64,000 bases of DNA, from positions 1,591,472-1,655,471 of the forward strand of contig JALPQD010000246.1 of assembly GCA_023101885.1 (NCBI GenBank). Direction: 5' to 3'. Origin of the DNA: Typhlomys cinereus. Lineage: Eukaryota; Chordata; Mammalia; Rodentia; Platacanthomyidae. The position numbers and the translations under genes were made by a program. Shown one piece after another: positions 1 to 13,308 of the stretch. The notes beneath the pieces were generated by a model. That model was not told the origin of the DNA. It was given only the letters and a program-made list of their open reading frames with translations, and ran no database searches. Position 1 is the stretch's first letter, and the number at the start of each line of letters is the position of its first letter.

Positions 1-1924
1 GCTCCTTTTTTTCTAATCTCACAGCTTATTTTCTATAGCTAACTGGCAACTGTCCACATCGCCAACAGGTGATGTTCTGAGAATGGTTCATATCCTGAGT
101 CTTGAGTTTGGGTTTTTTTCTCAGATCTTGCAATCAGTCAGAATTTATTTTATGGCAAGATGCTCCATCCCCTATCTCCTTCTATTTGTCTATCCTCCCA
201 CTTTTCTGAGTTTTCTTCCCATCCAAGGAATTAGGAGTATTCAAGACAAAGACCTCAGACTATCTGACACTGCTGTGTTCATTCTAACCACAAAATTGGT
301 TGAATCTGGGATATATAGAGATCCCATATCTCTTATCGAAAGCAGGAATAGCAAACACCAACTGCTGTTTCCAACATTCATCCATTCCCTTAGTTCTTTT
401 TAAAATTATAGATAGATTCATAGCCATAAAAGTGGCACCGAGTATTACATGATCTAGTATATAAAAATAAATCATTAAGCCAAAATTTTTAAAATCTAAA
501 GCATGACACTAAAGGAATCCAACTTGCTCACGAATTCAGGTAAATTATGGGAGAAAGTAGGTATGCATTTAGTATAAATTCTTTTCCAGGATACTGATGA
601 TTAATATTTAGATAAAGCATCTTGTACCATAGATGTCAGTATAAATTATGACAATGAAAGTGTTTTATAAATCTATGTCCTATATTTTATCTTCAGTCTA
701 AAGCTATGATATAACTCATGAAAGTTCCCAAACATCAGCTTCAACTACAACTTTTTTTGATTTTTGCAAACTCAAAATTTTACGAATATTGGGATAATGC
801 AGGTCAAGACACATTATCTTGAATTATGTGGCTCATGAATAGCCATTTATTGCCAAACTCTGTATGTGATCAACCATCCTTGTTATTGCTAAATAATTAT
901 CTATCAGTTGACCTGTAGCTTCTACCAGCCAAAAAGATGAGAATATTGTCAGATAATATGGAGGAATTATTATAGGGATTTCACCTGTTTACTGTAAGCT
1001 GGCTATCTGATGTTTTTACCAGTGTATTTGAAAAGCACTTTGATTCATGATTACTTTGTTCTGCTATTATATTATTATTATTACATAAAACTTCTCTGCA
1101 ACTTCTTTGTAACTGCTGCCATTTGTAACATGGAATTTGGAGTAATCTGAATTTGTCCTCCAGGGAAAGGTCATGCACATTTCAGCTCCAGAATAAATTA
1201 TCTTCTATCCCCACTGAGGTGAGAGCTGTTTCTCACATAAAAATGAGTGTAGAAAATTATTTTTTTCAAATGTATGTAAGTTCTGTTGTGATTAGTAGAA
1301 TTCAAATTTGTTTAAAAATGATGATGAATGCCTGATAGCTTCTTTCATTATGCTATTTTTTTAAAAAAAATCAATGAATGCTGAAAGTCAAAATATTATA
1401 TTGTGGGTAAATTTATTCAGAGAATTCACATGCAATTTAAAAATTGCTGTTCAAGTAGGTCAAAGAGGCCAATGGAACAACTTGAAAAAAGCCATAAAAT
1501 TACAAAGTGAACTAAATTTTTTTAAAAAATCTAAGTACTTCAAAAGCAGAGATGAGGCTGTAAATTATACTTTTTGAGAAGGGAGAGCTACTCTGCGCAA
1601 GCAGGGGACCAAGATGGCTTTAGTGAGGCAGTTATCTGCTGACTTTCATTTTTAGCTTGGGCAGAAAAATTCTGTTGAGAGCCAAAGGAAAGAAGTATTC
1701 TGTTGTTTGTGAAGAGTGGTTGTTGAGAAAACCAAAATATAGGGACCTCTGCTAAGCCGTAGAATGGTTTGGGAGCTCGAATGTAGAGCTGAGTTTCTCC
1801 TGAAGGGAGAACCTTCTTTGATCTCACCTGATGGAGAAGCAAAGAGCTGTGGAAGGGAAGAACTCAAACCTGTAAATAGCTGCAAAGCATTTCCCAGGTT
1901 TGGAGTCTGTAGCAAGAGGGAAGC
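1..1924. other. AT-rich unique non-coding DNA
   Basis: No repeat or exon was recognised in this stretch. Reading frames are short and broken on both strands. The last ~350 bases (from about 1575) are less AT-rich and lie directly upstream of an LTR-like element. They could be internal sequence of the same element, but nothing in them confirms this. Confidence 0.5.
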
Positions 1925-2303
1925 TGTCATGGTTTGAATGTGAATTGTCCCCCACAGGCTCAGTGTCTGCATTCTTCCCTGTGTTAACATTTGGGAAGGT
2001 CATGACTCCTTAGGGAAGAGGAGCTATGCTGAAGGAAGGCATGTCACAGTGGGTGGGCTTTAAGGTTAGCTGACCCTCCCCTGCTTCCAACAGAAGTCTG
2101 TCCTTGCAGTCTGCTGCTTGTTTCACTGCCTCCATGATGTGTGAAGAGACCAGAGCTTCCTCAGGCTTCTGCTGCCTGCCAGGCCTTTTCTGTAACAATG
2201 GATTGTATCTCCCCTCTGGAGCCTTAAGCCAGATACATCTCTTTTTCTCCCTTAAACTGGTTGTTTTCATATTGTCTCATGGCAGCAAAAAGAGTAACCC
2301 TTG
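1925..2303 (+). mobile_element. MaLR-like LTR, solo
   Basis: The left end begins TGTCATGGTTTGAATGTG, the typical start of mammalian-apparent LTR retrotransposons (ERVL-MaLR). A middle cysteine/glycine-free, CT-rich portion and a final segment matching other copies here follow. Related copies in this window are at 27675-28044 (minus), 52701-53066 (plus) and 59611-59957 (minus). No internal gag/pol-like sequence is recognisable, so it is a solo or fragmentary LTR. The right boundary is approximate and no target duplication was found. Confidence 0.6.
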
Positions 2304-2525
2304 AAATTGTTCTCAGTGTCTTCTGGCATTGAAAAGGCTCACAGGAAAGTGAATCTGGAAGGGACTTGATCTAACACAGAGATGGAATGAGACCCCATCT
2401 ACTACCAAATCCCAGCAATCGCTGTGGGATCATAGTCTCACTAGACATCTCTTGATCACACATGGTGTGACTCCCCTTGCTATGACTAAGTACCTGAGGA
2501 AAAGTAGCATGAAGAAGCACATGTT
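2304..2525. other. Unique non-coding DNA
   Basis: Nothing recognisable is seen between the LTR and the L1-like fragment. Confidence 0.5.
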
Positions 2526-2632
2526 TCTACTGGTTTACAGTATTTTTTATTAATTTTCTACTTTTACAATATACTGAGTATTCATCCCAGTCTCCCTCCC
2601 TTCCCACTTCCTCCTATTCCCTCCTTTCCTTT
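2526..2632 (-). mobile_element. L1 3' end fragment
   Basis: A T-rich start followed by a pyrimidine-rich run (CTCCCTCCCTTCCCACTTCC) resembles the reverse complement of the purine-rich L1 3' UTR end seen more completely at 5200-5610 and 43500-43770. The copy is short and 5' truncated. Confidence 0.4.
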
Positions 2633-4142
2633 CACCATTCATTTAGAACAAGTTTATGAAACCCAAATTGGATCCCTTAATGCCTGTTTTTTAACTCCTT
2701 CCAAGTCATCTAAATTCTGGCAGGACTAAGTGGAACCTATTTCCTTAATATCCTGAAATAGGCATAATCTGATTGCCATCTGGCACTCTAGACTTACTGT
2801 ACAATATTTCAATATTACTTTAAGTGACATCTAATCTACTGCCCTAAAACAAGTTGTCATTTCTAGATAAACTGTTTTCTAATCCTCCTTCCTGGACAAA
2901 CTCTATTTGTTCTTCCAAGGTCAATTCAATCATCACTGTCTTAGGGACCATGGCACTGTGTCATATCCTTTTTGTCCCTCCCACGAATTTAGGATCAGCT
3001 AGTGGTGTATTTATTACACTGCTGGTTGTTCTAGGTGCACTGTCTACATTCTTTCTGGCTTCCTGCAGTGGGCGCCTTAGCATATTTCAATAATTTGTGC
3101 TTGGTACAGTTAACTGTCATTAAGAATAGTTTCTTAGACACTGAATAATGAACAATTAAGAATAAATATTGTTAATAAATAATAATAATAAATTAAATAA
3201 AAATTTAAAATAATAAATAAAATATATGTTGTTAAATATTCTAAATATATATAAATGGATCAACCTCTTCAGTTCCTTGAAAACATTAATCTGAAGGTAC
3301 ATAAATATTCCTTTGTTCTATTTTGCTCAAATCCACCACAAATTTTACTTTAAGCATAGTGTGCTCCTAAACATTGACTGATAGATAAGGATGAGAGTCT
3401 AGCATGAACACTGGTCTCTTTTTCTACCATAGGATTAGACTATGACTTCAAGTAAACACAAAGTAATTTCCCTTGATCTTCCTCTTTCAAATGCACAAGC
3501 ATTCTGAAGAAAAGCATGAGTGCCTGAGCTTTGATTGCTTGAATGTGTTCATAACAAGGGTGGCTTTAGGTCAGCCAGGGAAGCAAAATGGACACCAAGG
3601 GAAGGTAAATGACTCATAGTGGAAACGGTCACTCTAGTTCTCCCCACAGGGAACGCTAAGCTTCAAGAGAGTCTTCAGAGAATCTCAAATGAAAGTGAAG
3701 GAGTCGAACAGCTGAAAGTTTACCAATATTCCTCACAAAAGGCAAACTAAGGTCTTTCCTAAGGAAAGAGCTATCTTTTGACAAGGGACTCTTTCTACGA
3801 TGGCATGGCACTATGAACTAGTCACTAGTCAAGGTAGTGCTGTAAGGAGTTAGGTGTATCCATCCTTAAAGACAATTTGGATGATGAACCACAGATCAAC
3901 TTCCATCCTCGCAAGGTGAGACTCCACAGGCTCTTTACACATTTAGCACATCTGGGTCAGTTCCCCAGCATTTGATTGATTCTGTGTGCTTGGGAAACTT
4001 GAAAAGAGGGAGGATTGGGATGATGGGGGACAGTTTATCTGTTGCCTCTGGTTTCCTTCTCTTTCCCCACTGTTATACCTCTGTACCCCTTTCCTCCCTA
4101 ATTAACATTTCTCTCACTCTTAATCAGAATCTATGTTGCTAC
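2633..4142. other. Unique non-coding DNA with an A/T low-complexity patch
   Basis: No gene or confident transposon is seen. Positions 3161-3255 are an AATAAT/TTAAATA low-complexity patch. The segment around 2850-3095 is less AT-rich and has an uninterrupted 79-codon plus-strand frame, but no homology was recognised. Confidence 0.5.
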
Positions 4143-4445
4143 AGGTTGGGGACATAACTCAGTTGTCATAATGTTTGTCACACAAAGAAGAGGGCAGAGT
4201 TGCATTCCCACACACACAGGTGAAAAAAAAGAAGGGCATAGTGGTCTGAATCTGTAATCTCAGCATTGAAAGCAGGAATGAGTAGACATCTTTGACTACA
4301 CACCTGTCAATACATTTTCTTCATATGTTTCAGGAAACAGAGAGAGAGAGGAAAGCTGTGTTAATAAAATGAGCTATATGAACTATGTCCCATGGATTGA
4401 TGCCCGAGGTCAATCTATGACCTCCACATTCATGAGAACCTGCAT

Positions 4446-4487
<42 letters not shown>

Positions 4488-4497
4488 ACACTTGCAC
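4143..4497 (+). mobile_element. B3-like composite SINE
   Basis: The order of parts fits the rodent B3/B4 class: a degenerate tRNA-like head (GGGGACATAACTCAGTTG), a 7SL-like middle (GCATAGTGGTCTGAATCTGT, then ATCTCAGCA), and a tail running into a (CA)n tract at about 4447-4492. The copy is diverged and has insertions. A better-preserved relative is at 38450-38886. Confidence 0.55.
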
Positions 4498-5187
4498 ACA
4501 AGAACCTGTGACATTTTGGTAGTTGGGCCTCTGAGATACTCATTCTTGAGTAGTCAGAACCCCTGACTTTGGATCCAGTTTGAAGTTGGATTAAAGAATT
4601 CTTATCAGTTTTGCTATAAGTCTTTGAAAAAATATTAATAATAAACCCCTTTACAAGGCATTCACTTCTTTCAAAATCTTAAATTTGAAGTCTTATAGTC
4701 TCTTAAGACTTTTCCACTCCCCCTTTCTCACTCCCATTTATAATGTGGAAGAAATAAACATCCTAATTAAATATTAGCTTCAATAAGCAAAACACAACAG
4801 ACAATTCCAAAAGACAAGAAAAGGAAAATGAAAAACCAAAATTTAAGAACCCAAATGGCCAAAGAACCTACAAAAAATGCTCAGGCAGAACAGGAATGAA
4901 GGCATTGATCATTGGAAACACCATGGATTTTCATTTCAGATCTACCAGTTGCTAATTATGGATTCCCACCTACTCATTTTATAACAGTTTTTTCCATTAA
5001 TGCTTTTAGATTGTGAATTAAACATGCTCATAAAAAATAAAAAATAAACATGCTCAGTGTCCTTGTCACTTTTTGCAGTAAAAAATCCGACTTTCTTTGA
5101 AGTAATATTGTTCCAAAAGGTTCCAAAATCAACACCTTTTGACTGTATTTTAATATGAGCAATAATCTGAAACATTGTCTTTTTATT
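4498..5187. other. Unique non-coding DNA
   Basis: AT-rich sequence with no recognised repeat. It ends at the left target duplication of the next L1. Confidence 0.5.
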
Positions 5188-5949
5188 TCAAAAGATTTTT
5201 AATATTTAAATTATGTTATGTAAGATACTTTATTTTTCTAGTTTTACATGCATGCTGACTACTCATTCCCACTTCCCTCCATCCCCCTCCTCATTTCCAC
5301 CTTCCCCTCCCTTCTTTAATCCATCCTCTCCCTCCCACCCTCCAGTATAATGAGTATTTATCCCTACTTCACTCCATCATCTACTCTTCCCATCCCTCCA
5401 TCATTCCCACCCTCTTGTCTGTCTGCTTCTAGGATCCCAGGGTTGCCCCTGACCTATCTACTTCTGTGGATGTTCAGGCTGTGGCACACAAGGTTGCCTT
5501 TCTTCTGGCCACCTCACTGATATGGGCATTTCCCTTCACTCATCCAGCTTCAGTCCCTAAGATTCCCACTGTATATTTCTCTTTCTTGAATTCCTCCCAC
5601 TTAGCACTCAGCCTAGAAATCTTCTTCTACAAGAGAGGTGGAGAATCTCAACACCCTGACAGGAAGCAGTCTAGGGCAGTAGAGGAGTAGTGAAGTAGAC
5701 AGCAGTGGCAGCTATAATGTAGGATGCCCATGATTCAGCAAGGCTCCCCCAGAATCAGACCAAAGAGGACCCTCACAGAAGAGGGAGGCAATGAGAATGG
5801 AAGAGAACCTAAAGATGATAAGGTTCACCTTTGGGCAAGACATTCCATGCAAGGCAGGACTGGTGGATCTAAGAACTCACTGAGACTTCTCCTTCCCAGC
5901 CCTGCATAATGACTAACATACCAAAACCCATAGAATATCAAAAGATTTT
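5188..5949 (-). mobile_element. L1 3' end with 5' inversion (twin-primed), with TSD
   Basis: A perfect 12-bp duplication TCAAAAGATTTT at 5188-5199 and 5938-5949 bounds the insertion. Positions 5200-5610 match the reverse complement of the L1 3' UTR seen in plus orientation at 43446-43770. Positions 5612-5937 match the adjacent upstream part of the same 3' UTR (about 43180-43436), but in plus orientation. The two parts are contiguous in the L1 yet head-to-head here, as expected from twin-priming during reverse transcription. No ORF2 coding sequence is retained. Confidence 0.8.
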
Positions 5950-6304
5950 CTTTTATGATATTTATCTTTTTCAGTCTGAGTAGTCCATAACATATCTTAA
6001 ATTATGCTACAATGCTCACATATGTATAATTACATAATTCATCCACATATTTTTAAATGTAATTAGCAGTCACACATATCATTCATTAGTTTGATAACGA
6101 AACCATTACTCAGTTAACACTTCTTTTAGTTTAAAAGGAAGACTCATTCATCATTGTTCACTTAGCATAATAACATTGCAAGTACATGTACCTTTAAATA
6201 GGAATGATACAGAAGAATTTTTAATTGTTTTGTTGTACAGGAAAAGTTTTATTGGTGAGCAAAAGGAAGGTTCAAAAAGACTCCCTATAGCCTATCTACT
6301 CCTT
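5950..6304. other. Unique non-coding DNA
   Basis: AT-rich sequence; nothing recognised. Confidence 0.5.
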
Positions 6305-6420
6305 TTTTAATATAATTTTTCTACTTTTACAAGTATAATGAGTATTTATCCCTACTTCACTCCATCACCTCTTCTTCCCATCCCTCTATCATTCCCACCC
6401 TCTTGTCTGTCTGCTTCTAA
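6305..6420 (-). mobile_element. Short L1 3' end fragment
   Basis: A T-rich leader is followed by about 88 bases that differ at only about four positions from 5346-5433 inside the neighbouring L1. It is therefore a severely 5'-truncated insertion of the same L1 subfamily or a local duplicate of that segment. Confidence 0.6.
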
Positions 6421-9400
6421 CATACGTGACTACTATTGGCAGTAGTATACACTTTTGGTGAAACTTCAAAAACCATTGTAGGCAAAACCCTGGAGAAAAC
6501 TCAGTGATGAAGTGTCCAGCATGCTGAATTTGCAATGTATGTATATCACTGTCACAATAAATAGGAAAACACAGTCATGGTGGATTAGATTTGTTCACAA
6601 CTGTTAATATTTATAGGATACTGATGCTGACCTTAAAATCTGCCATTCACTTTTGCAAGGAAGTCACCATGGTCTTGTTTTGGGCTGTTGATTTTTAGCA
6701 ACATTGGTTGGCCTTATTTTCTTGTCTGTTGCATCCACAGCAACATCAGCACACCTGCGTTACGCTTGCTCATCCAACCATTATTATCTCTGATACTATT
6801 AACCTTCGATCAGTCCACCATGGTGACTTATCAGACTCTTTTTAGCATCCCACCACTGCCTTATGACATAAACTGAAAGGACAGTCTTTGCTAACCCAGT
6901 GCACGACAGGACATTGAGACTCAAAATATCCAATGAATGTGAAATAGGATCATTTCAGGCTGCCAAATGAAGAATCACCAAGCCATACTTTTGAAACCAT
7001 TAGTTCAGAAATGGTTGGTTGATATATTATTAGAACTTATAATGGAAATAAAATAGAGAACAGTGGGTTAGTATTTAAGTGTTTTTATCATATTAATGTG
7101 GAAACAATAAATTCTATCTGAATGCCAGTTCCCTACTGTGACTTTTATTTTCTCAATAGAAACATTCCTAAGCTCTATTTTAGTATTTAAAGAAGACTTC
7201 ATTTTTCAATTGTGTAGTTTAAGTTCCTGATTTCATAATGCAAGGCAATTTTCACCACAAAACATTGGTTCATAACAAAAAGATGAGGATTCTGATAGAG
7301 GTATAGTGATCCTTAAGGTCTTTCTCCCTGGTGCAGTGTAGACAAGTCAAATTGTGTGCAGGACTTGTGGACATAGATGTGTGATGTCTGAAAGATGCCA
7401 TTTGGCCACACCCCTCCCCATCTTTAGGCTCTCACTTTCCCACTTCCTTTCTTCTCACCTGAGCCCTTCAGCCTGCATGAGAAAGATGAAGAGTGGTTTT
7501 CCTCAATAGCATGATATATTATTCCTGCTCCAGCAAATGTCTCCGTATATGTGATCAACAATAACCCAGATAGCATTAGTCACATACACAAAAGGATTTG
7601 AAAGCCAGAGAGAGGCAAGTATGAAAGAAGTAAGATCATAGTGGGGGAAACGTAGGGAAGTGGCATTGGTTAAAACAGGTGAAATGGACACAGATCATGG
7701 GCCAAGTAGTAAAAGAATATAAATTAAAAAAAGACAATAACACCATCTTTTGTGTGTCCCACTATTTAAAGATTTGCAGGAATATTACCAGTGATGCTCT
7801 TGTTTCCTTAATGAAGGTCATGTACCATATCCACATGTTCTGTGTACTTTAGAGCAGAGTGGACCAGTACCATAAATATGGCAGAGTTTTCCCTTGCCGT
7901 CCAAAGCAGGCCACATGGAACCCCACAGAGACCATGACAAGACGTGAAGAGTTCACTCCCTGATCTTAAAAGGGCACCATAGCTGTTCTTTATATATATT
8001 AACAAAACTAAAATATTCCTCTTTTCCACAATTCAGTGATGATTTTGTTCCTAAAATATGCTATAATTATTACATAATAGTTTCCAGACCTGAAAGGATT
8101 GGAGTTTAAAATAAAAAGGCCAAAGATTAAATACATAGTACTGCAGTGTGAAAACTTAAATTGTTTTCTCTTTAAAATAAGTTTAGTTTCCGGCTTTGTT
8201 TTGTTTCACTTGATTTCACTTGACCTTTCCCTCATCATTGAAAGTGTCAGCACAGTTTTACTTTCCTCTGTATGTGGGCTAAAGAATCTCTCCTGTAACT
8301 CATAATTATTTAACCCTACCAGTTTTCCAAACCCCTTGGATCAAGCTTTCCCATCAGAGTATGAGCTCTTTAGCATGAAGTATTCATCAATGACCAGCCT
8401 TTGCTGGAAAGGGACCCATAAAACAACACGTAGAAACTAATAGAAGGACATCGATTCTCTGTCCCATCCAAAGTAGGTCACAAATTAAGTAATAAAGCAC
8501 ACGTTGCTGCTCGTGAAGTTTCATTTCTGTGCAGCTGGAGTTAGCAATGCATAAAACATAGGCAGATGCATTAATCTCACCAACTAGATAGGAAGCCATA
8601 TGTTTCCACCTTCATCTTTATTGCTGCTCTACCATATCTGCTACAAAAATTTGTATTATCGATAAATTAACCTCAAAAACAACAGAGAATCTCTTGCAAC
8701 CTGCAGCTTTACACAAAGCAAATCTTTCTTTTTTTCTTTTGGCTTAATATATTTTAGTACTATTATTATCTCTCAAAAGACTGATTCCAATGCTTTCATC
8801 TGTTTATGTAACAAGGAAGGACAGTCATTTATAAACATTGCTACTGTCTAACCAGTATTTCTTTGCATAAGTTGTCACACAAGAGTGCAAATCTCAAGCC
8901 AAAACCAATGGAGGTCTTCAAAGAAATAGTATTGGTTGAGCATTCTACCAAGATAATACTGCTATTTTCTGAGATATTAACACAGAAAATATGATAGATA
9001 ACTTTCTGAGAAAATACAGATAGGAAGAAAACATTTTATATTATATGCATATATGTTTATATTATTTATACATATATATCATTTGGAGTATAGGTAAAAT
9101 TATAAAAAATTCAGTTAATAAAACTTTGGGGATGTAGAAGATTAGTGTCTAAAAACCTGTGTCAAAACATAAAACGAAGAGAGCACTTTGTTAATAAGAG
9201 TGAAATTTATTCAGAAGATGGGGATATTATACAGTGACTTCAACCTATACAGTCATCAATTCAACCATGAACTGATGAGGGTCACACATCTGGATTTAAA
9301 ACAAGTGACATTCAAACACGGAATATGTCTCCTTAATAACAGCATGAGTGTATGAAAAGGCTCAACACCTCTTGTACATCAACCTTTTCACCTGTGAAAT

Positions 9401-10664
9401 AAAAGAACTGCCCCCTGTCACTCTTTGGGGGAATTACATTTATCGGATTATAGTATCTAAAATATTTTAGAAATTGCAATTACAATAATTACAATCATTT
9501 TAGTCACTTAACCTTCCATGCATTGCTCCTACCTCACATGTAAGGTGCTCAAATACTACCTCTAATAAGGAAAGGATGAGCAAAATATATGTGCCCGGCC
9601 AAGCAGAAAATATATGGAGATGCATCACTTGCACGAATTGAATAGAAATGTAGGAAGCCCTACGTGCTTATGATACAAGCTAGTGTAATGACGCTAGCTA
9701 GAATGCAGGGAGAAAGATTAGAATTCAGATGCAGACCATAGAGTGCCATGGTAAAGAGAACAGCTGTGATTCTGATTCCTGAGTGAGGAACAACACTCCC
9801 TTTAGCTGAGTAACATCAATGTAAGTTTACAAGGTAGAAACTTTATTAGGAGAGAGTCGTGAATGTAGAATTATTTCTAAAAGAATTTTATTGTCTGATG
9901 ACGACCTCATTGAGTCCATTAATTCTTCTGCGGGTTATCCAACAACTCAACTAGACAAAGATTGAACATATTGTGTGTTAGAGTATATGTGTGGTATATA
10001 TACACACAGGCGCCCCTGTGAATACACAGAGACCAGAGGAGGTATCAGATTCCTGCTCTATCACCAGTGGACTTTATTCCATGGAGCCAGGATTTCTCAC
10101 TGAACCTGTAAACAGGATGGGAACCAGACATGGTTGGAACTTCTCTCTGTGGCTCCTACTTTGCAGGGGTTAGAAGTGAATGTGCTACTGTATCCAATTC
10201 ATTCACGTGGATGAAACTAGAACTGTTAGCTGCTATCAATCTTGCCAGCCATACCACTGTTTTAAAATCTGTGTGAAATACCTGTAGACATTGAATTCCT
10301 TTTCACTGCTACCTAGACGACACTGTCTGATCATAATTTACAAAGCACATTACAAATAATGCAGAGACAACTTAAAGACTACAGAAGAATGTTTGGCGCT
10401 TACATGGAAAGCCTGTTCTGTTTTATAGAAATGAAGAGAACGTCCATGGATGTAGATATCCACGAGATGCCCTGGCACCACCGCCACAGATAACAAAAGA
10501 TGCAGTTCAAGGCACACTGTATACTCAGTAAAAGTATTGGCTGAAGGTATACAGGAGCCAAATCACCAAAGAGTTTAAATGGATAAAAAATAAATTAGTG
10601 TTTATCTTTACTTGCAAGAAATCTTTTGAGACTCAGGAAAGTATTATAATGCAGTAGTCATATC
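6421..10664. other. Unique non-coding DNA
   Basis: About 4.2 kb with no recognised repeat or gene. Reading frames are under 75 codons. There is an AT-rich TATA/CATA patch near 9035-9085. Nothing resembling paired splice sites around a credible exon was identified. Confidence 0.5.
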
Positions 10665-11097
10665 AGTATTACTGCAGTTCACCTGCATGGTTGCTGATAA
10701 AAAATCACCATCAAAGGCCTAAGGGAACAAGGGTTTTATTCTTTTATGATTTTCTGATTACAGTTCTTAGGCCATCTTGATAGGAAAGCTCACAACAATA
10801 CCAGGGACAAGGGAAATGGCCACGCCATCTCTACATAACAGCTGAGAGAGGGACGATCCTTACTTGACAGACCAGCATGTCTGGTCAAGTGTACACAAGG
10901 ATGCCAACATTCTCAACCACTTCCCTGTATTTTATTCTAAGGACTAATCCCACTCACCATGGGTTGGGCCTTCTCTATCAGCTGGACAATCGCTTGCAGG
11001 TTTGCTCTGGCCTTAATTCAACCACTAATTCTCTGCAAATGTGCCCAGAGCTCCAACCTATAACTGTCAGGCACCCGTGCCTAACAATGACAAGTAT
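10665..11097 (-). mobile_element. ~425-bp ERVL/ERV3-like solo LTR with 5-bp TSD
   Basis: The reverse complement reads TGTCATTGTTAGGCACGGG at its start and matches the plus-strand copies at 25195, 60239 and 61077 along its full length. Shared features include a block near the end encoding a polyadenylation signal (AATAAAACCC) and the terminal segment around TTATCAGCAACCATGCAGG. AGTAT at 10665-10669 and 11093-11097 is a perfect 5-bp target duplication. That length fits class III (ERVL/MaLR) integrases. With one LTR and no internal region, it is a solo LTR. Confidence 0.8.
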
Positions 11098-12890
11098 CTA
11101 TTTTAGGCAGGTAAGCATATCCCTCTCTCTCCCTCTTTCTCTCTCTCTCTCTGTAAGTGTGCATTTCCTTTGTCAATGGTATATGTCTGTGATTTGATTG
11201 ATATTGACAGCCTATCATTTTGCTATTTTGCTTTTATTGGAACACCTAAGGAGAATTATTTACATAATTGGATCATTCCAGTGGTCTAGTCACAGGAACC
11301 ACGCTAATTGAGTACCTAAAAAGAATCACCTTCATTACTCGAGTTTAGTTTATAAACTGGATGAGAGATGGTGGATAAAGAAATGAAAAGAATTGTAGAA
11401 AAGGACGACAACATGAAGAGATGGGAGAGACAAGGAGACCAGAGCACAACCCCAAAGCCAGTACGAGTTAACGAAAACAAGCCAACAGACTCACAGCACA
11501 AAATCTTCAGTACAACAGAAATGAAAATGAAGATTTTCATGCAAAATTTTCCCCATGTTACCTTCTACTTCAATTACTATGATGTCAAAAGACTGTTTCA
11601 ATGCAGTAGTCCTTCATTACAATTAATCTCTCATTTTCTTTTCATTTAAATAAGGAATATCTCTTGACATGTATATTTAATACAGAAAAAAATTCCTCTC
11701 CTGTAACTCATGCTTTCTGACATGCATAGGAAGACACTCTTATTTAGTCACTAAAATAGCCAAAATTAATATTTGATGACCTTAAAAGTGGCAGCCATCC
11801 AGGGAAAGCACACTGTCTGATTTCATAACTGCTGTCTGTTCAAAAGACAAGTCCTGGTACATTAAGCTTCTCTCCTGTTATTAAGTTCCCCAACTTCTTG
11901 CAAAAACCTTTTCCCTCTTCCTCCTTCATTTCCTCCATTACTAGTGTTTTTAGATGACTTGGTGTAACCTTTGGCAGGATATGTCAAAATAGACGCACCG
12001 AAGCACAGCTTTGCAGTTTCTAACAGTACTCTCCCGACACGGTCAGGAGGAGTAGCTACAGAGTGGGCAGTTTTTCAAACCAATCGCTGAGTGGGAATGT
12101 AATACCGAACTAAAGAAAAGTCCATTTAAAAATTATACTTTACAGCTGTTGGTTGATAAGACAACATTTAGGTTTTTCTTCCTAAATAAGAGCTTTTTAA
12201 AAAAGCTTATGCCACAAGCTTTTGCTGAAACTGTTGAAACTGAATGAACTGCATTCCTATCCTGTAAAACCTTCTGTAAGAGTCAAATTGATTACCCTGA
12301 CACAGCCGTATTAATCTGGGAACATATAACAGCAGTCTATCTGTAGAGAATAAGTAGTAATTATGTCCAAAGCTTCCTGATAAACTACAGTTCATTGAAA
12401 AATGTATTTGGAAAAAACAGAAAAATGTGTCTGGGAATTCATTCTTTTATATGTATACCAACAACCATGGAATGTAAACATGGAAGCAAAAGTGATAAAG
12501 AAAATAGCTGATGATGTCTGTATACAAATTCCAAGATTTCTTTGCACTTGGAGGTTTGCAGATATGCCTGGCACCCAAATACTTTGGGTCATTTATCAAT
12601 GTAACTGAAGGCCATTCTGATAATACTCTTATCCAGTTCTTGTAAACATCTTTATCTTGCTATTAAAAAAGTATTATCTCATTTTGTAACATTTGTGCAT
12701 TTGTGTTTGCATATTTTCAAGGAAAAAATATAAGTGGGAATGTCGTGATTTTAAAGGAGTTTTTTTTCAGCGTGGTCAATATTTTGTGATATTTGCTCGT
12801 TATATTTGCACTAAATCCTGAGATTAGCCCTCTAAGAGAGATTTGGAATTTTTCCTGGGAGGAATGCTTGGAATGTGCACATAGGTACCT
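11098..12890. other. Unique non-coding DNA
   Basis: This holds a short (CT)n tract at about 11124-11152 and otherwise unique AT-rich sequence. Several overlapping frames of 60-93 codons occur on both strands. None resembles a known protein. Confidence 0.5.
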
Positions 12891-12903
12891 GAGAGAGAGA
12901 AAG

Positions 12904-12952
<49 letters not shown>
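12891..12952. repeat. (GA)n microsatellite
   Basis: A purine-only run of GAGAGA with regular GAAA interruptions in the first half and pure GA at the end. The short frames across it are repeat artefacts. Confidence 0.95.
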
Positions 12953-12956
<4 letters not shown>

Positions 12957-13308
12957 CATTTGTCCATCTGGATCATCTTGCTTACTTCCTTAAAGTGAAT
13001 TAATTGGGAGAAATGTAAGATTAATCTCACTAGCATAGAGTGACTATGTTTATCTTAAGATAAAATATAATCTTTTCAAGTGATAGACACATCCAAAAAA
13101 TACTTTAACTGTGGATCATTATACCCATATGAAACAAATGAGCTTTTTTCCATGGGAAAAGTTTTGACAAATAAACATTGATTAGGCTCATTCATGTGAA
13201 AGCATTTAAAACATCCAAAATGAAAAGAATATCTTTACAAATGTGCACTGGGTGGCTGAAAGCAAGAACATAATATTCTGAGGCTACTGAAATTGACTTG
13301 AAGGTTTT
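12953..13308. other. Unique non-coding DNA
   Basis: AT-rich sequence, nothing recognised. Confidence 0.5.
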
